A stretch of 64,000 nucleotides of DNA from Enterococcus casseliflavus NBRC 100478 (lineage in GTDB: Bacteria > Bacillota > Bacilli > Lactobacillales > Enterococcaceae), in assembly GCF_001544095.1 (NCBI RefSeq), contig NZ_BCPT01000008.1, forward strand, positions 1 to 64,000. Reading direction: 5' to 3'. Under the pieces are notes generated by a model. It had not been told where the DNA came from and made no database searches. It was given only the letters and a program-made list of their open reading frames with translations. Of the stretch, positions 25,882 to 35,833 are shown in pieces; the first letter of the stretch is position 1, and each line of letters begins with the position of its first letter. A program made the position numbers and the translations under genes.

Positions 25882-27789
25882 GTGAAAGAATTAAAAGTAA
25901 GTGAATTAACCAAAACATATGGTGAAAAAACACTGTTTGATCAGCTTTCTTTTCTGATACATGAAAAAGATCGAATCGGTTTGATCGGTGTCAATGGCAC
26001 GGGTAAATCGAGTTTGTTACGGATCTTGGCCGGTTTGGATCGCGGTGATGGCGATCGCCAAACGGTATTTGCCGCCCAAGATTATCGCATCGGTTTCTTG
26101 ACTCAAGACAATCAGTTACAAGAAGAATTATCTGTTGTAGATGCTGTTTTTCAAGGCACCAGTCCGCTGATTCGCGTTGTTCGTGACTATGAAAAAGCGC
26201 TGATTGCCTTAGAGAATAATGGCTTGGATCAACAAACGCAACGGAATTATCAGTTGGCAGAAGAAGCGATGAATAAAGCCGATGCTTGGAATACAGATAC
26301 AACTGCCAAGATCATTTTACAAAAACTTGGGATCAATGAGTTAGAAAAAAAGGTCAGTGAATTATCTGGAGGTCAAAAGAAACGAGTGGCTATGGCTCAA
26401 GTATTGATCGATGAACCAGACTTGTTGTTATTGGATGAACCGACTAACCACTTAGATTATGATGCGATCCAATGGTTGGAAGGCTATCTAAAAAATTATC
26501 GGGGTGCATTATTGATGGTGACCCACGATCGCTACTTTTTGGATCGAGTCGTTAATCGGATCTTTGAATTGTCCTTTGGTAAGCTACATGAATATCAGGG
26601 CAATTACGAGACGTATCTTCATGCTCGAGCAGAAAGAGAACGTGTGGAGGAGACGCAAGAAGACAAGCGCAAGCAGTTGTACAAACATGAGTTGGCTTGG
26701 ATTCGCACTGGAGCGAAGGCCCGTACAACGAAACAACAGGCACGGATCGATCGTTTCGATGATTTAAAAGAAAACCTACATCAAGTAAAACGAAACGGCG
26801 AAGTGGCCATTGATGTTGCTACGACACGCTTAGGCAAACAAGTCTTAGAGCTAAAAGATGCGAGTTATCAGATTGAAAACAAAACGATTTTGTCTCACTT
26901 TGATTTGTTGATTCAATCAAGAGAACGCTTAGGGATCACAGGAGAAAACGGAGCGGGTAAATCAACGTTGCTCAATATTTTAGCTGGACGCCTGCCTTTA
27001 GAAGAAGGAGAGCGTACGATGGGCGTGACTGTGAAAATGGCTTATTATACGCAAACGATTGAAGCGATGAACCCTGATCAGCGAATGATTGCGTATTTGC
27101 AAGAAGCAGCCGAGGAAGTGCAAAAAGTGGATGGCTCCCAAGTCAGTGTCGCAGAAATGCTGGAACAGTTTTTATTTCCGCGATCCATGCATGGCACCAA
27201 GATCGGCAAGCTGTCTGGCGGGGAAAAACGACGACTATTTTTACTCAAGCTATTGATTGGACAGCCAAATGTTCTCTTGTTAGATGAACCGACCAACGAT
27301 TTGGATATTGATACCTTGACGATTTTGGAAAGTTATTTGGAAACATTTCCAGGTGCAGTCATCACTGTTTCCCATGACCGCTACTTTTTAGATAAAGTTG
27401 CCCAAAAATTGCTGATCTTCGAAGGAAATGGCAGGATTACGTCCTACTTTGGTTCCATCAATGAATATCTAGCAGCCAATACCAATAAAGCTAGTTCGAG
27501 TGTACTAGAGCCAAAAGAAACAAAAACCGATTCACTTTCTGCTGAAAGTGAGGCGTCTGCTGCAGCGCCTGTCAAAAAGAAACTGAGTTATATGGAACAA
27601 AAAGAGTGGGCGACGATTGAAGATGATATCGCGGCATTAGAAGAAAAAGCAGCCGCTTTGACCGAAGAAATGAATCATCAAGGCGCGGACTTTACTAAGC
27701 TGCAAAAATTACAGCAAGAAATCAGCGAGGTTGAAACGCAACTGGCAGAAAAAATGGATCGTTGGGAATATTTGAGCGAATTTGTGTAG
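25882..27789 (+). CDS. ABC-F family ATPase (Uup-like)
   Basis: This is a 635-residue soluble protein with two ABC domains and no membrane segment, so it acts on ribosomes or nucleic acids rather than as a transporter. NBD1: [32 protein letters not shown]2: [29 protein letters not shown]. The linker around residues 245-295 is rich in Arg/Lys, and the C-terminus (about 560-635) is a coiled coil, both typical of Uup, which is linked to ribosome rescue and DNA-intermediate stability. GTG start with AGGAGG upstream. It lies 16 bp before thyA. Confidence 0.9.
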   Translation: MKELKVSELTKTYGEKTLFDQLSFLIHEKDRIGLIGVNGTGKSSLLRILAGLDRGDGDRQTVFAAQDYRIGFLTQDNQLQEELSVVDAVFQGTSPLIRVVRDYEKALIALENNGLDQQTQRNYQLAEEAMNKADAWNTDTTAKIILQKLGINELEKKVSELSGGQKKRVAMAQVLIDEPDLLLLDEPTNHLDYDAIQWLEGYLKNYRGALLMVTHDRYFLDRVVNRIFELSFGKLHEYQGNYETYLHARAERERVEETQEDKRKQLYKHELAWIRTGAKARTTKQQARIDRFDDLKENLHQVKRNGEVAIDVATTRLGKQVLELKDASYQIENKTILSHFDLLIQSRERLGITGENGAGKSTLLNILAGRLPLEEGERTMGVTVKMAYYTQTIEAMNPDQRMIAYLQEAAEEVQKVDGSQVSVAEMLEQFLFPRSMHGTKIGKLSGGEKRRLFLLKLLIGQPNVLLLDEPTNDLDIDTLTILESYLETFPGAVITVSHDRYFLDKVAQKLLIFEGNGRITSYFGSINEYLAANTNKASSSVLEPKETKTDSLSAESEASAAAPVKKKLSYMEQKEWATIEDDIAALEEKAAALTEEMNHQGADFTKLQKLQQEISEVETQLAEKMDRWEYLSEFV

Positions 27790-27805
27790 AGTAAAGGAGA
27801 GAACG

Positions 27806-28753
27806 ATGGAACAAGCATATTTAGATCTAGGAAGAAAAATATTAGCAGAAGGCAATGATAAAAGTGATCGTACAGGAACGGGAACACGCAGTGTCTTTGG
27901 TCATCAAATGCGTTTTGATCTGTCCCAAGGCTTTCCATTGCTGACAACAAAAAGAGTTCCTTTTGGCTTGATCAAGAGCGAATTATTGTGGTTTCTAAAG
28001 GGAGATACCAATATCCGCTACCTGCTGGAACATAATAACCACATTTGGGATGAATGGGCGTTTGAACGCTATATTAAAAGTGATGCTTATACAGGTCATG
28101 ATATGACAGACTTTGGTCGCCGTTCATTAGTGGATGAAGCTTTCAATGAACAGTATCAACATGAGTTGAAACTATTTTGTGAAAAAATCTTAGCCGATGA
28201 TGCTTTCGCTGAAACTTTCGGCGATTTGGGCCATGTATATGGGTATCAATGGCGGCATTGGGAAAAAAGTACGGGCGGGTTTATCGATCAAATCAAAGAA
28301 GTGATCGACATGATCAAAACGACGCCGGATTCTCGCCGTCTGATCGTCTCCGCATGGAATCCTGAAGATGTACCGACGATGGCGTTGCCACCTTGTCACA
28401 CAATGTTTCAATTTTATGTTCATGAGGGTCGCTTAAGCTGTCAGCTGTATCAACGCAGTGCCGATGTCTTTTTAGGCGTTCCCTTCAATATTGCTAGTTA
28501 TGCGCTATTAACGCACCTGATTGCTCATGAAACTGGACTAGAAGTCGGGGATTTTGTCCATACATTAGGCGATGCTCATCTGTACAGCAATCATATGGAA
28601 CAGATGAAGGAACAGTTGACTCGTTCGGTACGTCCTGCGCCAACCTTACAGTTAAATCCTGAAAAACAGTCGATTTTTGATTTTGAAATGGAAGATATTA
28701 CCTTGGCAGGGTATGATCCGCATCCAACGATCAAAGCACCGATCGCAGTTTAA
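27806..28753 (+). CDS. thyA: Thymidylate synthase
   Basis: ThyA makes dTMP from dUMP with methylene-tetrahydrofolate, leaving dihydrofolate for DHFR. The 315-residue protein starts at ATG 27806 after AAAGGAGAG. The signature around the catalytic Cys ([11 protein letters not shown]), the phosphate Arg pair (SRRLIV), and the dUMP-binding Asn/His region ([19 protein letters not shown]) are intact. The order thyA-(unknown)-folA suggests one operon for the thymidylate cycle. Confidence 0.97.
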   Translation: MEQAYLDLGRKILAEGNDKSDRTGTGTRSVFGHQMRFDLSQGFPLLTTKRVPFGLIKSELLWFLKGDTNIRYLLEHNNHIWDEWAFERYIKSDAYTGHDMTDFGRRSLVDEAFNEQYQHELKLFCEKILADDAFAETFGDLGHVYGYQWRHWEKSTGGFIDQIKEVIDMIKTTPDSRRLIVSAWNPEDVPTMALPPCHTMFQFYVHEGRLSCQLYQRSADVFLGVPFNIASYALLTHLIAHETGLEVGDFVHTLGDAHLYSNHMEQMKEQLTRSVRPAPTLQLNPEKQSIFDFEMEDITLAGYDPHPTIKAPIAV

Positions 28754-28796
28754 GTGGTTGTTTGGTTTCATTTCATAAAGAAAGGAATGAGGCGTA

Positions 28797-29543
28797 ATGG
28801 TAAATACCCACAAGCGAGGCTTTGCGGCGACCTTTCATCAGAGACATGCTGGATCGATTACTGTAGCGCTCATTGAGCAAGTCATCGATTTCTTGCATCA
28901 GCACTATGCTGCAGTTTGGCTATCCGTATCCGAAGAAACAGTGCCAGAGCTAAAGGAAGCCATTCGATCAAATCAGCAGTGTACTGCCATTTTTATACCA
29001 GCAAAAGGAGCAGCGGATGCCCGCAGAAGGCTTGTTTTTGCTGCCCAGCACCACCTGCCAGCTCTGGATTCGCTGCATATTTGTGATTTTGATCGCGTGG
29101 TGACGTGGATTAAGACCTATCCAGAAGAACTAGTGGCAATAAGCAAAAAGCCTTTACCTGCGAATACGTATTGTATCCTTGGACGAACTGCAAGGGCATT
29201 TGCGAGTCATCCGCAAACGTGGCAAAGAACGGAGCGCCTGATCAACGAGATCGCTGCTGACTTCTTTCAAATAGAAGAAGTTGATGTCGCAGCTGGCAGT
29301 GCTCTCTTTCCAATTTCCCTGATACCGACCTTGCTGAAAAACAACAACGCGCATTTAAACGATGGGGAATGGCCGCGAAATGTCCAAGGAAGCGGCGGCA
29401 CAATTGTTTACCAAGCCTGTGATGGCTTGCGCTTTGAGGAGCGCAACAAAGATCCATTTGAGCATGAATCAGCTTTTCAGCTGATGCAGCGGCTGCAGGT
29501 TGCTGCTATTATTTCGGAATCATTTTATACAGAAGGGATGTAA
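28797..29543 (+). CDS. Unrecognised protein between thyA and folA
   Basis: I do not recognise a named family for this 248-residue protein. AAAGGAATGAGG precedes ATG 28797, and the stop is 5 bp before folA, so it is co-transcribed with the thymidylate genes. It seems soluble, mixed alpha/beta. A DFD motif (97-99, in HICDFDRVVTWI), followed by PEEL, then CILGRTARAFASHP and a TERLINEI stretch, is reminiscent of a GT-A-like or nucleotide-sugar fold with an acidic metal motif, but this is only impression. It has many His and Arg, and no signal peptide. Codon use and GC match the neighbours, so it is not a recent insertion. Confidence 0.55.
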   Translation: MVNTHKRGFAATFHQRHAGSITVALIEQVIDFLHQHYAAVWLSVSEETVPELKEAIRSNQQCTAIFIPAKGAADARRRLVFAAQHHLPALDSLHICDFDRVVTWIKTYPEELVAISKKPLPANTYCILGRTARAFASHPQTWQRTERLINEIAADFFQIEEVDVAAGSALFPISLIPTLLKNNNAHLNDGEWPRNVQGSGGTIVYQACDGLRFEERNKDPFEHESAFQLMQRLQVAAIISESFYTEGM

Positions 29544-29548
29544 TTTTT

Positions 29549-30037
29549 ATGTTGATCGCACTTTGGGCACAAGATCAAAAGGGGTTGATCGGAGCGGATG
29601 GTACACTGCCGTGGCATTTGCCGAATGATTTGAAATTTTTTAAAGAGCAAACTATCAATAATACGATTATAATGGGGCGCAAAACCTTTGAAGGCATGGG
29701 AAAAAGATTACTGCCACAGCGTACGACGATCGTTTTGACGAGTGATCGGGATTATCAAGCCAACGGCGCCTTAGTGATGCATGACCGTGAGGAAATTTTG
29801 GCGTATGTGAAGCAGCAAGAGCATCCCGTTTTTTTAACTGGTGGAGCAGGTGTTTTTGAAGCGATGATTGACGATTGCGATCAATTGTACCGTACAGTGA
29901 TCGCTGCGGAATTTAACGGAGATGTGTATTTCCCAGAGATTGATTGGACGCAATGGAAACTTGATCATGTGATCGATGGGATTGTCGATGAAAAGAACCA
30001 TTATCCCCATCAATTTGAATTTTATCGTAGAAAATAA
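29549..30037 (+). CDS. folA: Dihydrofolate reductase
   Basis: FolA regenerates tetrahydrofolate from the dihydrofolate made by ThyA. At 162 residues it is the normal chromosomal length. The active-site acidic residue lies in LPWHLPNDLKFF (the Asp after PN), the NADPH loop in IIMGRKTFEGMG, and the second nucleotide glycine pair in LTGGAGVF. It is the third gene of the thyA operon and ends at a strong terminator. The trimethoprim response cannot be judged from these motifs. Confidence 0.96.
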   Translation: MLIALWAQDQKGLIGADGTLPWHLPNDLKFFKEQTINNTIIMGRKTFEGMGKRLLPQRTTIVLTSDRDYQANGALVMHDREEILAYVKQQEHPVFLTGGAGVFEAMIDDCDQLYRTVIAAEFNGDVYFPEIDWTQWKLDHVIDGIVDEKNHYPHQFEFYRRK

Positions 30038-30082
30038 AAGAACAGGAAGCTTTCTGCAGCGAAAGTTTCCTGTTCTTTTTTT
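30037..30082. terminator. Strong terminator after folA, possibly bidirectional
   Basis: AAGAACAGGAAGCTTTC pairs almost completely with GAAAGTTTCCTGTTCTT (30061-30077), followed by T8. The A-rich left flank allows use by the convergent hemolysin III gene. Confidence 0.88.
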
Positions 30083-30099
30083 GTAAGCAGGCTTCATTT

Positions 30100-30753
30100 T
30101 TAGGTATACAACAAGACGGAAAAGTACATCAGTCCAGCACCTAACATAACGAATAAGTGCCAAACCACATGCATGAACCGAACGGATTTTAAACTATAGA
30201 ATAGCGCACCTACAGTATAAGAAACACCACCGCTTGCTAGTAAAAAGGTTCCCCAGTAGCCTAAATGTTCGATCAGAGGTTTAAAGGCAATAACACATAA
30301 CCAGCCCATGATGATGTAGATCAGGGTGGAGATTTTTGAGACGGTCTCTTTTTTATGAAGAGTCAGTGACTTATAAACGATGCCGCTAATTGCTAGTAGC
30401 CAAATCAAGACAAAGAGTGACCAGCCAAGCCAGCCTTGGATACTAAGCAAGCAAAAAGGTGTATAACTTCCAGCGATCAGCAAGAAAATGGAGGCATGAT
30501 CAAAGACTTGGAAGACCTTTTTTGCTTTGGTAAAAATCAAACTGTGAAATAAGGTAGAAAAGAGGAAGAGCAAAATCATCATCGACCCATAAATGGCATA
30601 GGAAACGATGTGGATAGGTGACCCTAGATTTGCCCCCTTGATTAAGAGGATGACCAGTCCTGCGATACTCAGTCCTAATCCGATCCCGTGGGTTACTGCA
30701 TTTAATACTTCATTGACGATCAAATATCTGCGACTAAACTTCATGTGCTGCAT
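30100..30753 (-). CDS. Hemolysin III family membrane protein (PAQR/HlyIII)
   Basis: This 217-residue protein has seven hydrophobic segments, the layout of the HlyIII branch of the PAQR superfamily. Conserved residues of the putative metal site are visible: the N-terminal VTHGIG motif, Ser-X-X-X-His in TLFHSL, and the C-terminal HVVWHLFVMLG. Despite the name, most family members are not proven toxins and may be Zn-dependent hydrolases. The ATG at 30753 follows AAAGGACGG. It is monocistronic. Confidence 0.88.
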   Translation of the reverse strand: MQHMKFSRRYLIVNEVLNAVTHGIGLGLSIAGLVILLIKGANLGSPIHIVSYAIYGSMMILLFLFSTLFHSLIFTKAKKVFQVFDHASIFLLIAGSYTPFCLLSIQGWLGWSLFVLIWLLAISGIVYKSLTLHKKETVSKISTLIYIIMGWLCVIAFKPLIEHLGYWGTFLLASGGVSYTVGALFYSLKSVRFMHVVWHLFVMLGAGLMYFSVLLYT

Positions 30754-30876
30754 TCGGCACCGTCCTTTCGAATCGAAATTAGATGAAAAAAAATTTTCTC
30801 TCTGTTATACTTAGTATAAATGGTCTATGGTTATTTTACCACGAAAAAAGACTTGATTTAAAGAGAGAGTGAATAT

Positions 30877-31722
30877 ATGATGGCAAATCTTAAAATTGTG
30901 ACAGATTCTTCCAGTACGATGGAACCAAGTGTCCGTGATGCTTTGGCTATCCATGTCGTGCCTTTATCTGTAATGATCGATGGTGTCGTTTATCCAGATG
31001 ATGAAACGCTGCCGGGAGAAAAATTTATGCAAATGATGGCGCAAGCCAAAGAATTACCTAAAACTAGCCAGCCGCCGATCGGTCATTTTGTAGAACTGTA
31101 TGACGAATTAGGCAAAGATGGCAGTGAAATACTATCGATTCATATGACCAAAGGTCTTAGTGGAACTGTGGAAGCGGCTCGTCAAGCCAGTCATTTATCA
31201 AAAGCCAAAGTCACTGTGATCGATAGCGACACGACAGACCAAGCGTTGGCTTTTCAAGTGATTCGGGCAGCAGAATTGGCTAAAGCCGGTAAGACATTAG
31301 AAGAAGTTTTACCAGAAGTGGATCTGGTGCGTGAGCATACAAAATTATTTATCGGCGTTTCAACGTTAGAAAACTTAGTAAAAGGTGGGCGCATCAGTCG
31401 TGCCAAAGGTCTTTTATCGAGCTTACTGAACATGAAAGTGATCATGGATTTTGATCATTCAGAACTGATTCCAGTCGTCAAAGGACGCGGCGTCAAGACG
31501 TTCAATAAATGGTTTGAGGAATTAAAAGCAGAATTGAAGAATATGCCAAAAGTGACGAAAATTGGTATTTCTCATGCAGAAGGGTTAGAAATCACGGAAC
31601 GTTTCCAAAAAGAACTAGCAGAATTGTTTCCTGACTTGGAGATCCCATTGCTTCACACAACACCGATCATCGCCACTCATACAGGTAGAGGTGCGTTTGC
31701 GATCACTTACAGTACGGAATAA
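30877..31722 (+). CDS. DegV family fatty-acid-binding protein
   Basis: DegV/FakB proteins bind fatty acids and present them to the FakA kinase for acyl-phosphate formation. The 281-residue protein has the N-terminal VTDSSSTM motif, the MTKGLSGT motif whose Ser/Thr contact the carboxylate, and a C-terminal HTGRGAFAITY stretch. Two adjacent ATGs (30877, 30880) can serve as start. FakA is not in the window. Which fatty acid it prefers cannot be inferred. Confidence 0.9.
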   Translation: MMANLKIVTDSSSTMEPSVRDALAIHVVPLSVMIDGVVYPDDETLPGEKFMQMMAQAKELPKTSQPPIGHFVELYDELGKDGSEILSIHMTKGLSGTVEAARQASHLSKAKVTVIDSDTTDQALAFQVIRAAELAKAGKTLEEVLPEVDLVREHTKLFIGVSTLENLVKGGRISRAKGLLSSLLNMKVIMDFDHSELIPVVKGRGVKTFNKWFEELKAELKNMPKVTKIGISHAEGLEITERFQKELAELFPDLEIPLLHTTPIIATHTGRGAFAITYSTE

Positions 31723-31739
31723 AAAAGGTGCTTCCTTTC

Positions 31740-31769
31740 AGCGATTCGTTTGACGACGAATCGCTTTTT
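31740..31769 (+). terminator. degV terminator
   Basis: AGCGATTCGT and ACGAATCGCT (31756-31765) form a perfect 10-bp stem, followed by T5. Confidence 0.88.
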
Positions 31770-31934
31770 GGTGTATGAAAAGCTGAAAGAAAGAAAAAGC
31801 AGAATGAAGCTGCGATTCTTTGTCTATTCAGAGAGTAGGGAGCTGTTTTCTTTCTTAAGTTTGAAGGATTGCGACTAGGAATTTTATGAGAATTTTGTTA
31901 AAATAGCAAAGATTACAAAGGAGTTTGAATACCT

Positions 31935-32921
31935 GTGAAATGGAAGAAATTAGTAACTTATTTGATCGTTGTGGGACTGATAGCCGTTGGAACGGGTGTA
32001 CTGTTTCATTTAGCTATTCCCAAAGCGCAACCACTGCTGACCCCTGTGGATAAGCTAGCAGCCAATGATTCGAAAAAATCCGCCATTGAATACCTCGCAC
32101 TTGGGGATTCATTGACAGAGGGTGTTGGAGATGAAACAGCTCGGGGCGGCTTTGTGCCTATTTTGGCAGGAGATCTAGAGGACCGCTATGATCTGAGCAA
32201 TTTAGTAACCAAAAATTATGGGGTCGCTGGTGAACGAAGCGACCAGATTTTAAAACGAGTCAAAAATGATGAAGACTTGCGCCAAGACCTTAGTCAAGCG
32301 GACCTGATTACTTTGACCGTCGGCGGAAATGACGTCTTAAAAGTGATCCAAAGCAATTTCTTCGGTCTGAGTATCGAGACGTTTACGGAACCGATGGCAG
32401 AATATAATGAACGCTTAAAAGATTTATTCGCTCAAATCCGTGAACTAAATAGCGATGCCCCAATCTATGTTTTGGGTATTTACAATCCATTTTATCTGAA
32501 CTTTCCAGAGATCACCGACATGCAGACGATCATTGATAACTGGAATAAACAGACGGAAACGTTCGTCAATCAGCAAGAAAATGCCTTTTTTATTCCTATC
32601 AACGATTTGCTCTATAAAGGGTTAAGTGATGAGGTCGGTATTGCGGATACAGAAGAAGACGCAACTGAGGAAACAACACAAACAACCGACACTGGAAGTT
32701 TACCTGAGTCATCGGCGCCAAATGCTGATGAGACACAAAGCAGCACGTCGGCGACTACCGACTCATCGCAAGCTGTCGGGAATAATATCACCAACAATGT
32801 TTTGTATGAAGGCGATCGCTTCCATCCCAATAATCTTGGGTATCAACTGATGGCGAATGCCGTTCGCGATGAAGTGATCAAAACACAAAACTATTGGTTG
32901 CTAGAGGAGGAAGCAAAATGA
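31935..32921 (+). CDS. SGNH/GDSL hydrolase, membrane-anchored (YpmR-like)
   Basis: This 328-residue secreted or membrane-anchored esterase/lipase-like protein starts at GTG 31935 after AAAGGAG. A signal/anchor segment covers about 5-27. Block I is ALGDSLTEG, the Gly-Asn-Asp block is TVGGNDV, and block V is DRFHPNNLGY with the catalytic Asp and His. An unusual acidic Ser/Thr/Glu-rich insertion (about residues 236-283) precedes block V. The stop overlaps the ypmS-like start. Bacillus YpmR has the same neighbours; its substrate is not known. Confidence 0.88.
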   Translation: MKWKKLVTYLIVVGLIAVGTGVLFHLAIPKAQPLLTPVDKLAANDSKKSAIEYLALGDSLTEGVGDETARGGFVPILAGDLEDRYDLSNLVTKNYGVAGERSDQILKRVKNDEDLRQDLSQADLITLTVGGNDVLKVIQSNFFGLSIETFTEPMAEYNERLKDLFAQIRELNSDAPIYVLGIYNPFYLNFPEITDMQTIIDNWNKQTETFVNQQENAFFIPINDLLYKGLSDEVGIADTEEDATEETTQTTDTGSLPESSAPNADETQSSTSATTDSSQAVGNNITNNVLYEGDRFHPNNLGYQLMANAVRDEVIKTQNYWLLEEEAK

Positions 32922-33568
32922 AACCAAGCGAATCAAAGAAGCAGCCGGAAAAAACAGCTGCAAGCACTAAAAAATCGATCAACTACTGGAAAATTGCTTT
33001 TCTAGTTCTGGTCGGCATCCTATTGGGGACAACGGTTTTCTTTGCTTCAAGAATTTTTCAGCAGCGAGAAACTGGCTTAAATGAAAGTGCTGAACTTGTT
33101 CAACGGGAGGGCAGTCCTGTTCTGACCGTTAACAGCAACAAAAGCCAAGTCAATCAATTGATTGATTTTTATCTATCTGATTTTCAAAAGGATCAAGAGG
33201 TAAAATATAATTTTGAGCTGAGAAACGAAGCACTCTTAACAGGCGAGTTTCAAGTATTAGGGTTTCCTATCACGTTTTATCTCTATTTTGATCCTTATGT
33301 GACAGAAGAAGGCAATGTCCAATTAAAAGCCAAAAGTTTATCGATTGGCACCTTGGATTTGCCCACCAGTGAAGTAATGAAAATGATCAAACGTAGTTTT
33401 AAATTTCCCGAATGGATCGATGTCAATGCCGATGAACAAATTATACTGATACGATTGGATCAATTCCGCATGCAAAACGGATTGTTCATCAAGGCAAACA
33501 AAATCAATCTTGTAGATGATGAAATTCAAATGAGCTTATATTTACCAGCTGAAACGGAGGATGAATAA
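32918..33568 (+). CDS. YpmS-like DUF2140 membrane protein
   Basis: This 216-residue protein has a charged N-terminus, one span at about 24-45 and an extracellular beta-rich DUF2140 domain. ATG 32918 (GAGGAGGAAGC upstream) overlaps the SGNH hydrolase stop by 4 nt, and its own stop overlaps msrA by one nt, so the operon is tightly coupled. Function unknown; the constant pairing with the YpmR-like hydrolase suggests a shared envelope role. Confidence 0.85.
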   Translation: MKPSESKKQPEKTAASTKKSINYWKIAFLVLVGILLGTTVFFASRIFQQRETGLNESAELVQREGSPVLTVNSNKSQVNQLIDFYLSDFQKDQEVKYNFELRNEALLTGEFQVLGFPITFYLYFDPYVTEEGNVQLKAKSLSIGTLDLPTSEVMKMIKRSFKFPEWIDVNADEQIILIRLDQFRMQNGLFIKANKINLVDDEIQMSLYLPAETEDE

Positions 33569-34089
33569 TGGAACGAGCAATTTTTGCAGGTGGGTGTTTC
33601 TGGTGTATGATCCAGCCCTTTGATGAACTCGAAGGGGTGCATTCGATTTTTTCTGGCTATACCGCAGGACATACCGAAAATCCAACCTATGAAGAAGTCA
33701 AAAGCCATCAAACAGGGCATACTGAAGCAGTAGAAATCATTTTCGACCCAGAAAAAATCAGTTATGAGGAGCTCTTGACGATTTATTGGCAGCAAACAGA
33801 TCCAACCGATGCTTTTGGCCAATTTGAAGATCGCGGCGACAATTATCGTCCGGTTATCTTCTATTTTAACGAAGAGCAGCGAAAAAAAGCCGAAGCCAGC
33901 AAAGCAGCACTTCAGGCTTCCGGTCGCTTTATCGATCCGATCGTGACTACGATCGAACCAGCGCAACCCTTTTATTTAGCTGAAGAAGAACATCAAGAGT
34001 ACTACAAAAAGAATCCTGAAAATTTTGCTCGCAATCATGCCCGTCGAGCAGCCTTTTTAGAAGATCATTGGGAGCAAGAACATGCGTAA
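33568..34089 (+). CDS. msrA: Peptide methionine sulfoxide reductase A
   Basis: MsrA repairs methionine S-sulfoxide in proteins. The 173-residue protein has the catalytic GGCFWCM motif with Cys10 and Cys13. There is no further Cys, so Cys13 or an external thiol must resolve the sulfenic intermediate. Other family motifs are [15 protein letters not shown] and the C-terminal EEEHQEYY. It overlaps both neighbours (1 nt with the ypmS-like gene, 8 nt with yozE). Confidence 0.95.
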   Translation: MERAIFAGGCFWCMIQPFDELEGVHSIFSGYTAGHTENPTYEEVKSHQTGHTEAVEIIFDPEKISYEELLTIYWQQTDPTDAFGQFEDRGDNYRPVIFYFNEEQRKKAEASKAALQASGRFIDPIVTTIEPAQPFYLAEEEHQEYYKKNPENFARNHARRAAFLEDHWEQEHA

Positions 34090-34303
34090 AAGTTTTTATA
34101 GCTATTTAATGGCAGTCAAAGGTCCGAGTCATACAGATGAGGCTCAGATCTTTGCCACTCATGCGAGTCATGATATTCAGTTTCCAAAGCACAGTGATGA
34201 TTATGATGAAGTCTCTTCTTATCTGGAACTAAACGTTGATTATTTGCCATCCATGGATATTTTTGATCGTATCTGGGCAGAGTATCTCGAAAATAACAAA
34301 TAA
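34082..34303 (+). CDS. YozE family small protein
   Basis: This 73-residue acidic helical protein of the YozE/UPF0346 (SAM-like fold) family, with [19 protein letters not shown] and [12 protein letters not shown], overlaps msrA by 8 nt. Family members are conserved in Firmicutes without an established function. It is the last gene of this operon; a moderate terminator follows. Confidence 0.88.
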   Translation: MRKSFYSYLMAVKGPSHTDEAQIFATHASHDIQFPKHSDDYDEVSSYLELNVDYLPSMDIFDRIWAEYLENNK

Positions 34304-34310
34304 AAACGTC

Positions 34311-34352
34311 CTTCGTTTTGCCTGCACAAATGCTCAGAACGAAGTTGTTTTT
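34311..34352 (+). terminator. Probable terminator of the msrA operon
   Basis: CTTCGTT pairs with AACGAAG (34338-34344) and is followed by TTGTTTTTT. The loop is long (20 nt), so confidence is moderate. Confidence 0.55.
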
Positions 34353-34371
34353 TCTCAGAGAGGTGTTGTGA

Positions 34372-35802
34372 ATGAAAAATGTAACGACAAGCCGATATAT
34401 CGTTTCTCTTGTCTGTGTCGCGATTTTGTCGGGAGGCGGTGTCTACTTATGGCAAACAGCCCAGCAAAATCAGCAGACGACACAACCGGCGACAGAAACG
34501 ACGACAGAAGCCAGCGGGATGGAGAAAATCCAGTCGTTGTATGACCAGATTCTTGCGAATTATTACCAAGAAGTCGATGAGGATGCATTGATCGAGGGTG
34601 CTCTTCAAGGGATGACCGATGCGCTTGACGATCCTTACACGACGTATCTGAACCAATCAGATGCGGATAACTTGGATCAGTCCCTCTCAGGAAGTTTTGA
34701 AGGGATCGGTGCTACTTTGTCGATCGTGGAAGACTATCCCGAGGTCGCACAAGCGCCAATCAAAAACACCCCTGCAGAAAAAAGTGGTCTGCGCATGAAT
34801 GATCGAATCGTCAAAGTTGATGGGGAAGATACGCAAGGTCAGGAATTGTCTGAAGTCGTGAGTAAGATTCGAGGGGAAAAAGGCACGCAGGTGACGTTAA
34901 CGATTCAGCGTGGAGCAGATACCTTTGATGTGGAAATCACTCGGGACGTGATCCCAATCGAAACGGTCCATGGTGAACTGGTTGAAAATGATGATACGAT
35001 CGGTCGAATTGATATTACCTCCTTTGCCGAAAACACAGCAGCTGAGTTGAAAGAAACAATCACCGAGTTGCGGGAAGACGGTGCGAAGTCGTTTGTTCTT
35101 GATCTAAGACAAAATCCTGGTGGATTGCTGGATCAAGTCCAGATCATGGCAAGTATGTTTTTAGAAAACGGCCAAACGATCGTGAAGTTTGCCAACAATC
35201 AAGGGGTTGTCAGTGAGACCAAAGCGAGCGAAGCATTGGATGAAGGATTCAAAGTCACAGAGCCAGTCGTTGTTTTAGTCGACGGCGGCAGTGCCTCCGC
35301 AGCTGAGATTTTTGCCGCAGCCTTGCAAGAATCAGCGGATATCCCAGTCGTTGGTACGGAAACCTTTGGTAAGGGGACCGTTCAAAATGTGAAGGATTTG
35401 GGGGATAATAGTGAATTAAAAATGACGGTCATGAAATGGCTGACACCGAATGAAAATTGGGTCAACGATCAAGGTGTGATGCCAGACTATGAAGAGGATT
35501 ATCCAGAATATGCGTATTTCCCGCCATTACCTCGTGATAATGCCTTAAAAGCTGGACAATCGTCAACGGCTGTCAACAATCTGAATCAATTTCTTGAAGC
35601 GTTAGGGTATGCCACGAGCGGCGATACCTTCAATGACGAGACGACTGCAGCTGTGAAAGCCTTCCAAGAAGCTCATGACCTAAAGGCAACTGGTGAAGTC
35701 GATGCCGACACTGCCCAAGCAATTGAAAAAGAAGTAGCAGAAAAACTCAAAGCAGAGGACCCAGCGTACTTAAAAGCACTGTCCTTGCTTTCAGAAAAAT
35801 AA
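34372..35802 (+). CDS. Carboxy-terminal processing protease (S41, CtpA-like)
   Basis: This 476-residue secreted or membrane-anchored serine protease has a span at about 9-28 followed by a Thr/Gln-rich linker, a PDZ domain (about 95-175), and the S41 catalytic core with the GGSASAAEIF motif (Ser region 307-309) and Lys334 in TFGKGTVQ. A C-terminal peptidoglycan-binding domain follows (about 385-450, LNQFLEALGY and AVKAFQEAHDL). It probably trims proteins at the cell surface. It lies 31 bp before lepB, likely in one operon. Confidence 0.92.
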   Translation: MKNVTTSRYIVSLVCVAILSGGGVYLWQTAQQNQQTTQPATETTTEASGMEKIQSLYDQILANYYQEVDEDALIEGALQGMTDALDDPYTTYLNQSDADNLDQSLSGSFEGIGATLSIVEDYPEVAQAPIKNTPAEKSGLRMNDRIVKVDGEDTQGQELSEVVSKIRGEKGTQVTLTIQRGADTFDVEITRDVIPIETVHGELVENDDTIGRIDITSFAENTAAELKETITELREDGAKSFVLDLRQNPGGLLDQVQIMASMFLENGQTIVKFANNQGVVSETKASEALDEGFKVTEPVVVLVDGGSASAAEIFAAALQESADIPVVGTETFGKGTVQNVKDLGDNSELKMTVMKWLTPNENWVNDQGVMPDYEEDYPEYAYFPPLPRDNALKAGQSSTAVNNLNQFLEALGYATSGDTFNDETTAAVKAFQEAHDLKATGEVDADTAQAIEKEVAEKLKAEDPAYLKALSLLSEK

Positions 35803-35833
35803 GTAAGGAATAAATCGGAGAGGAGGTAGATTT

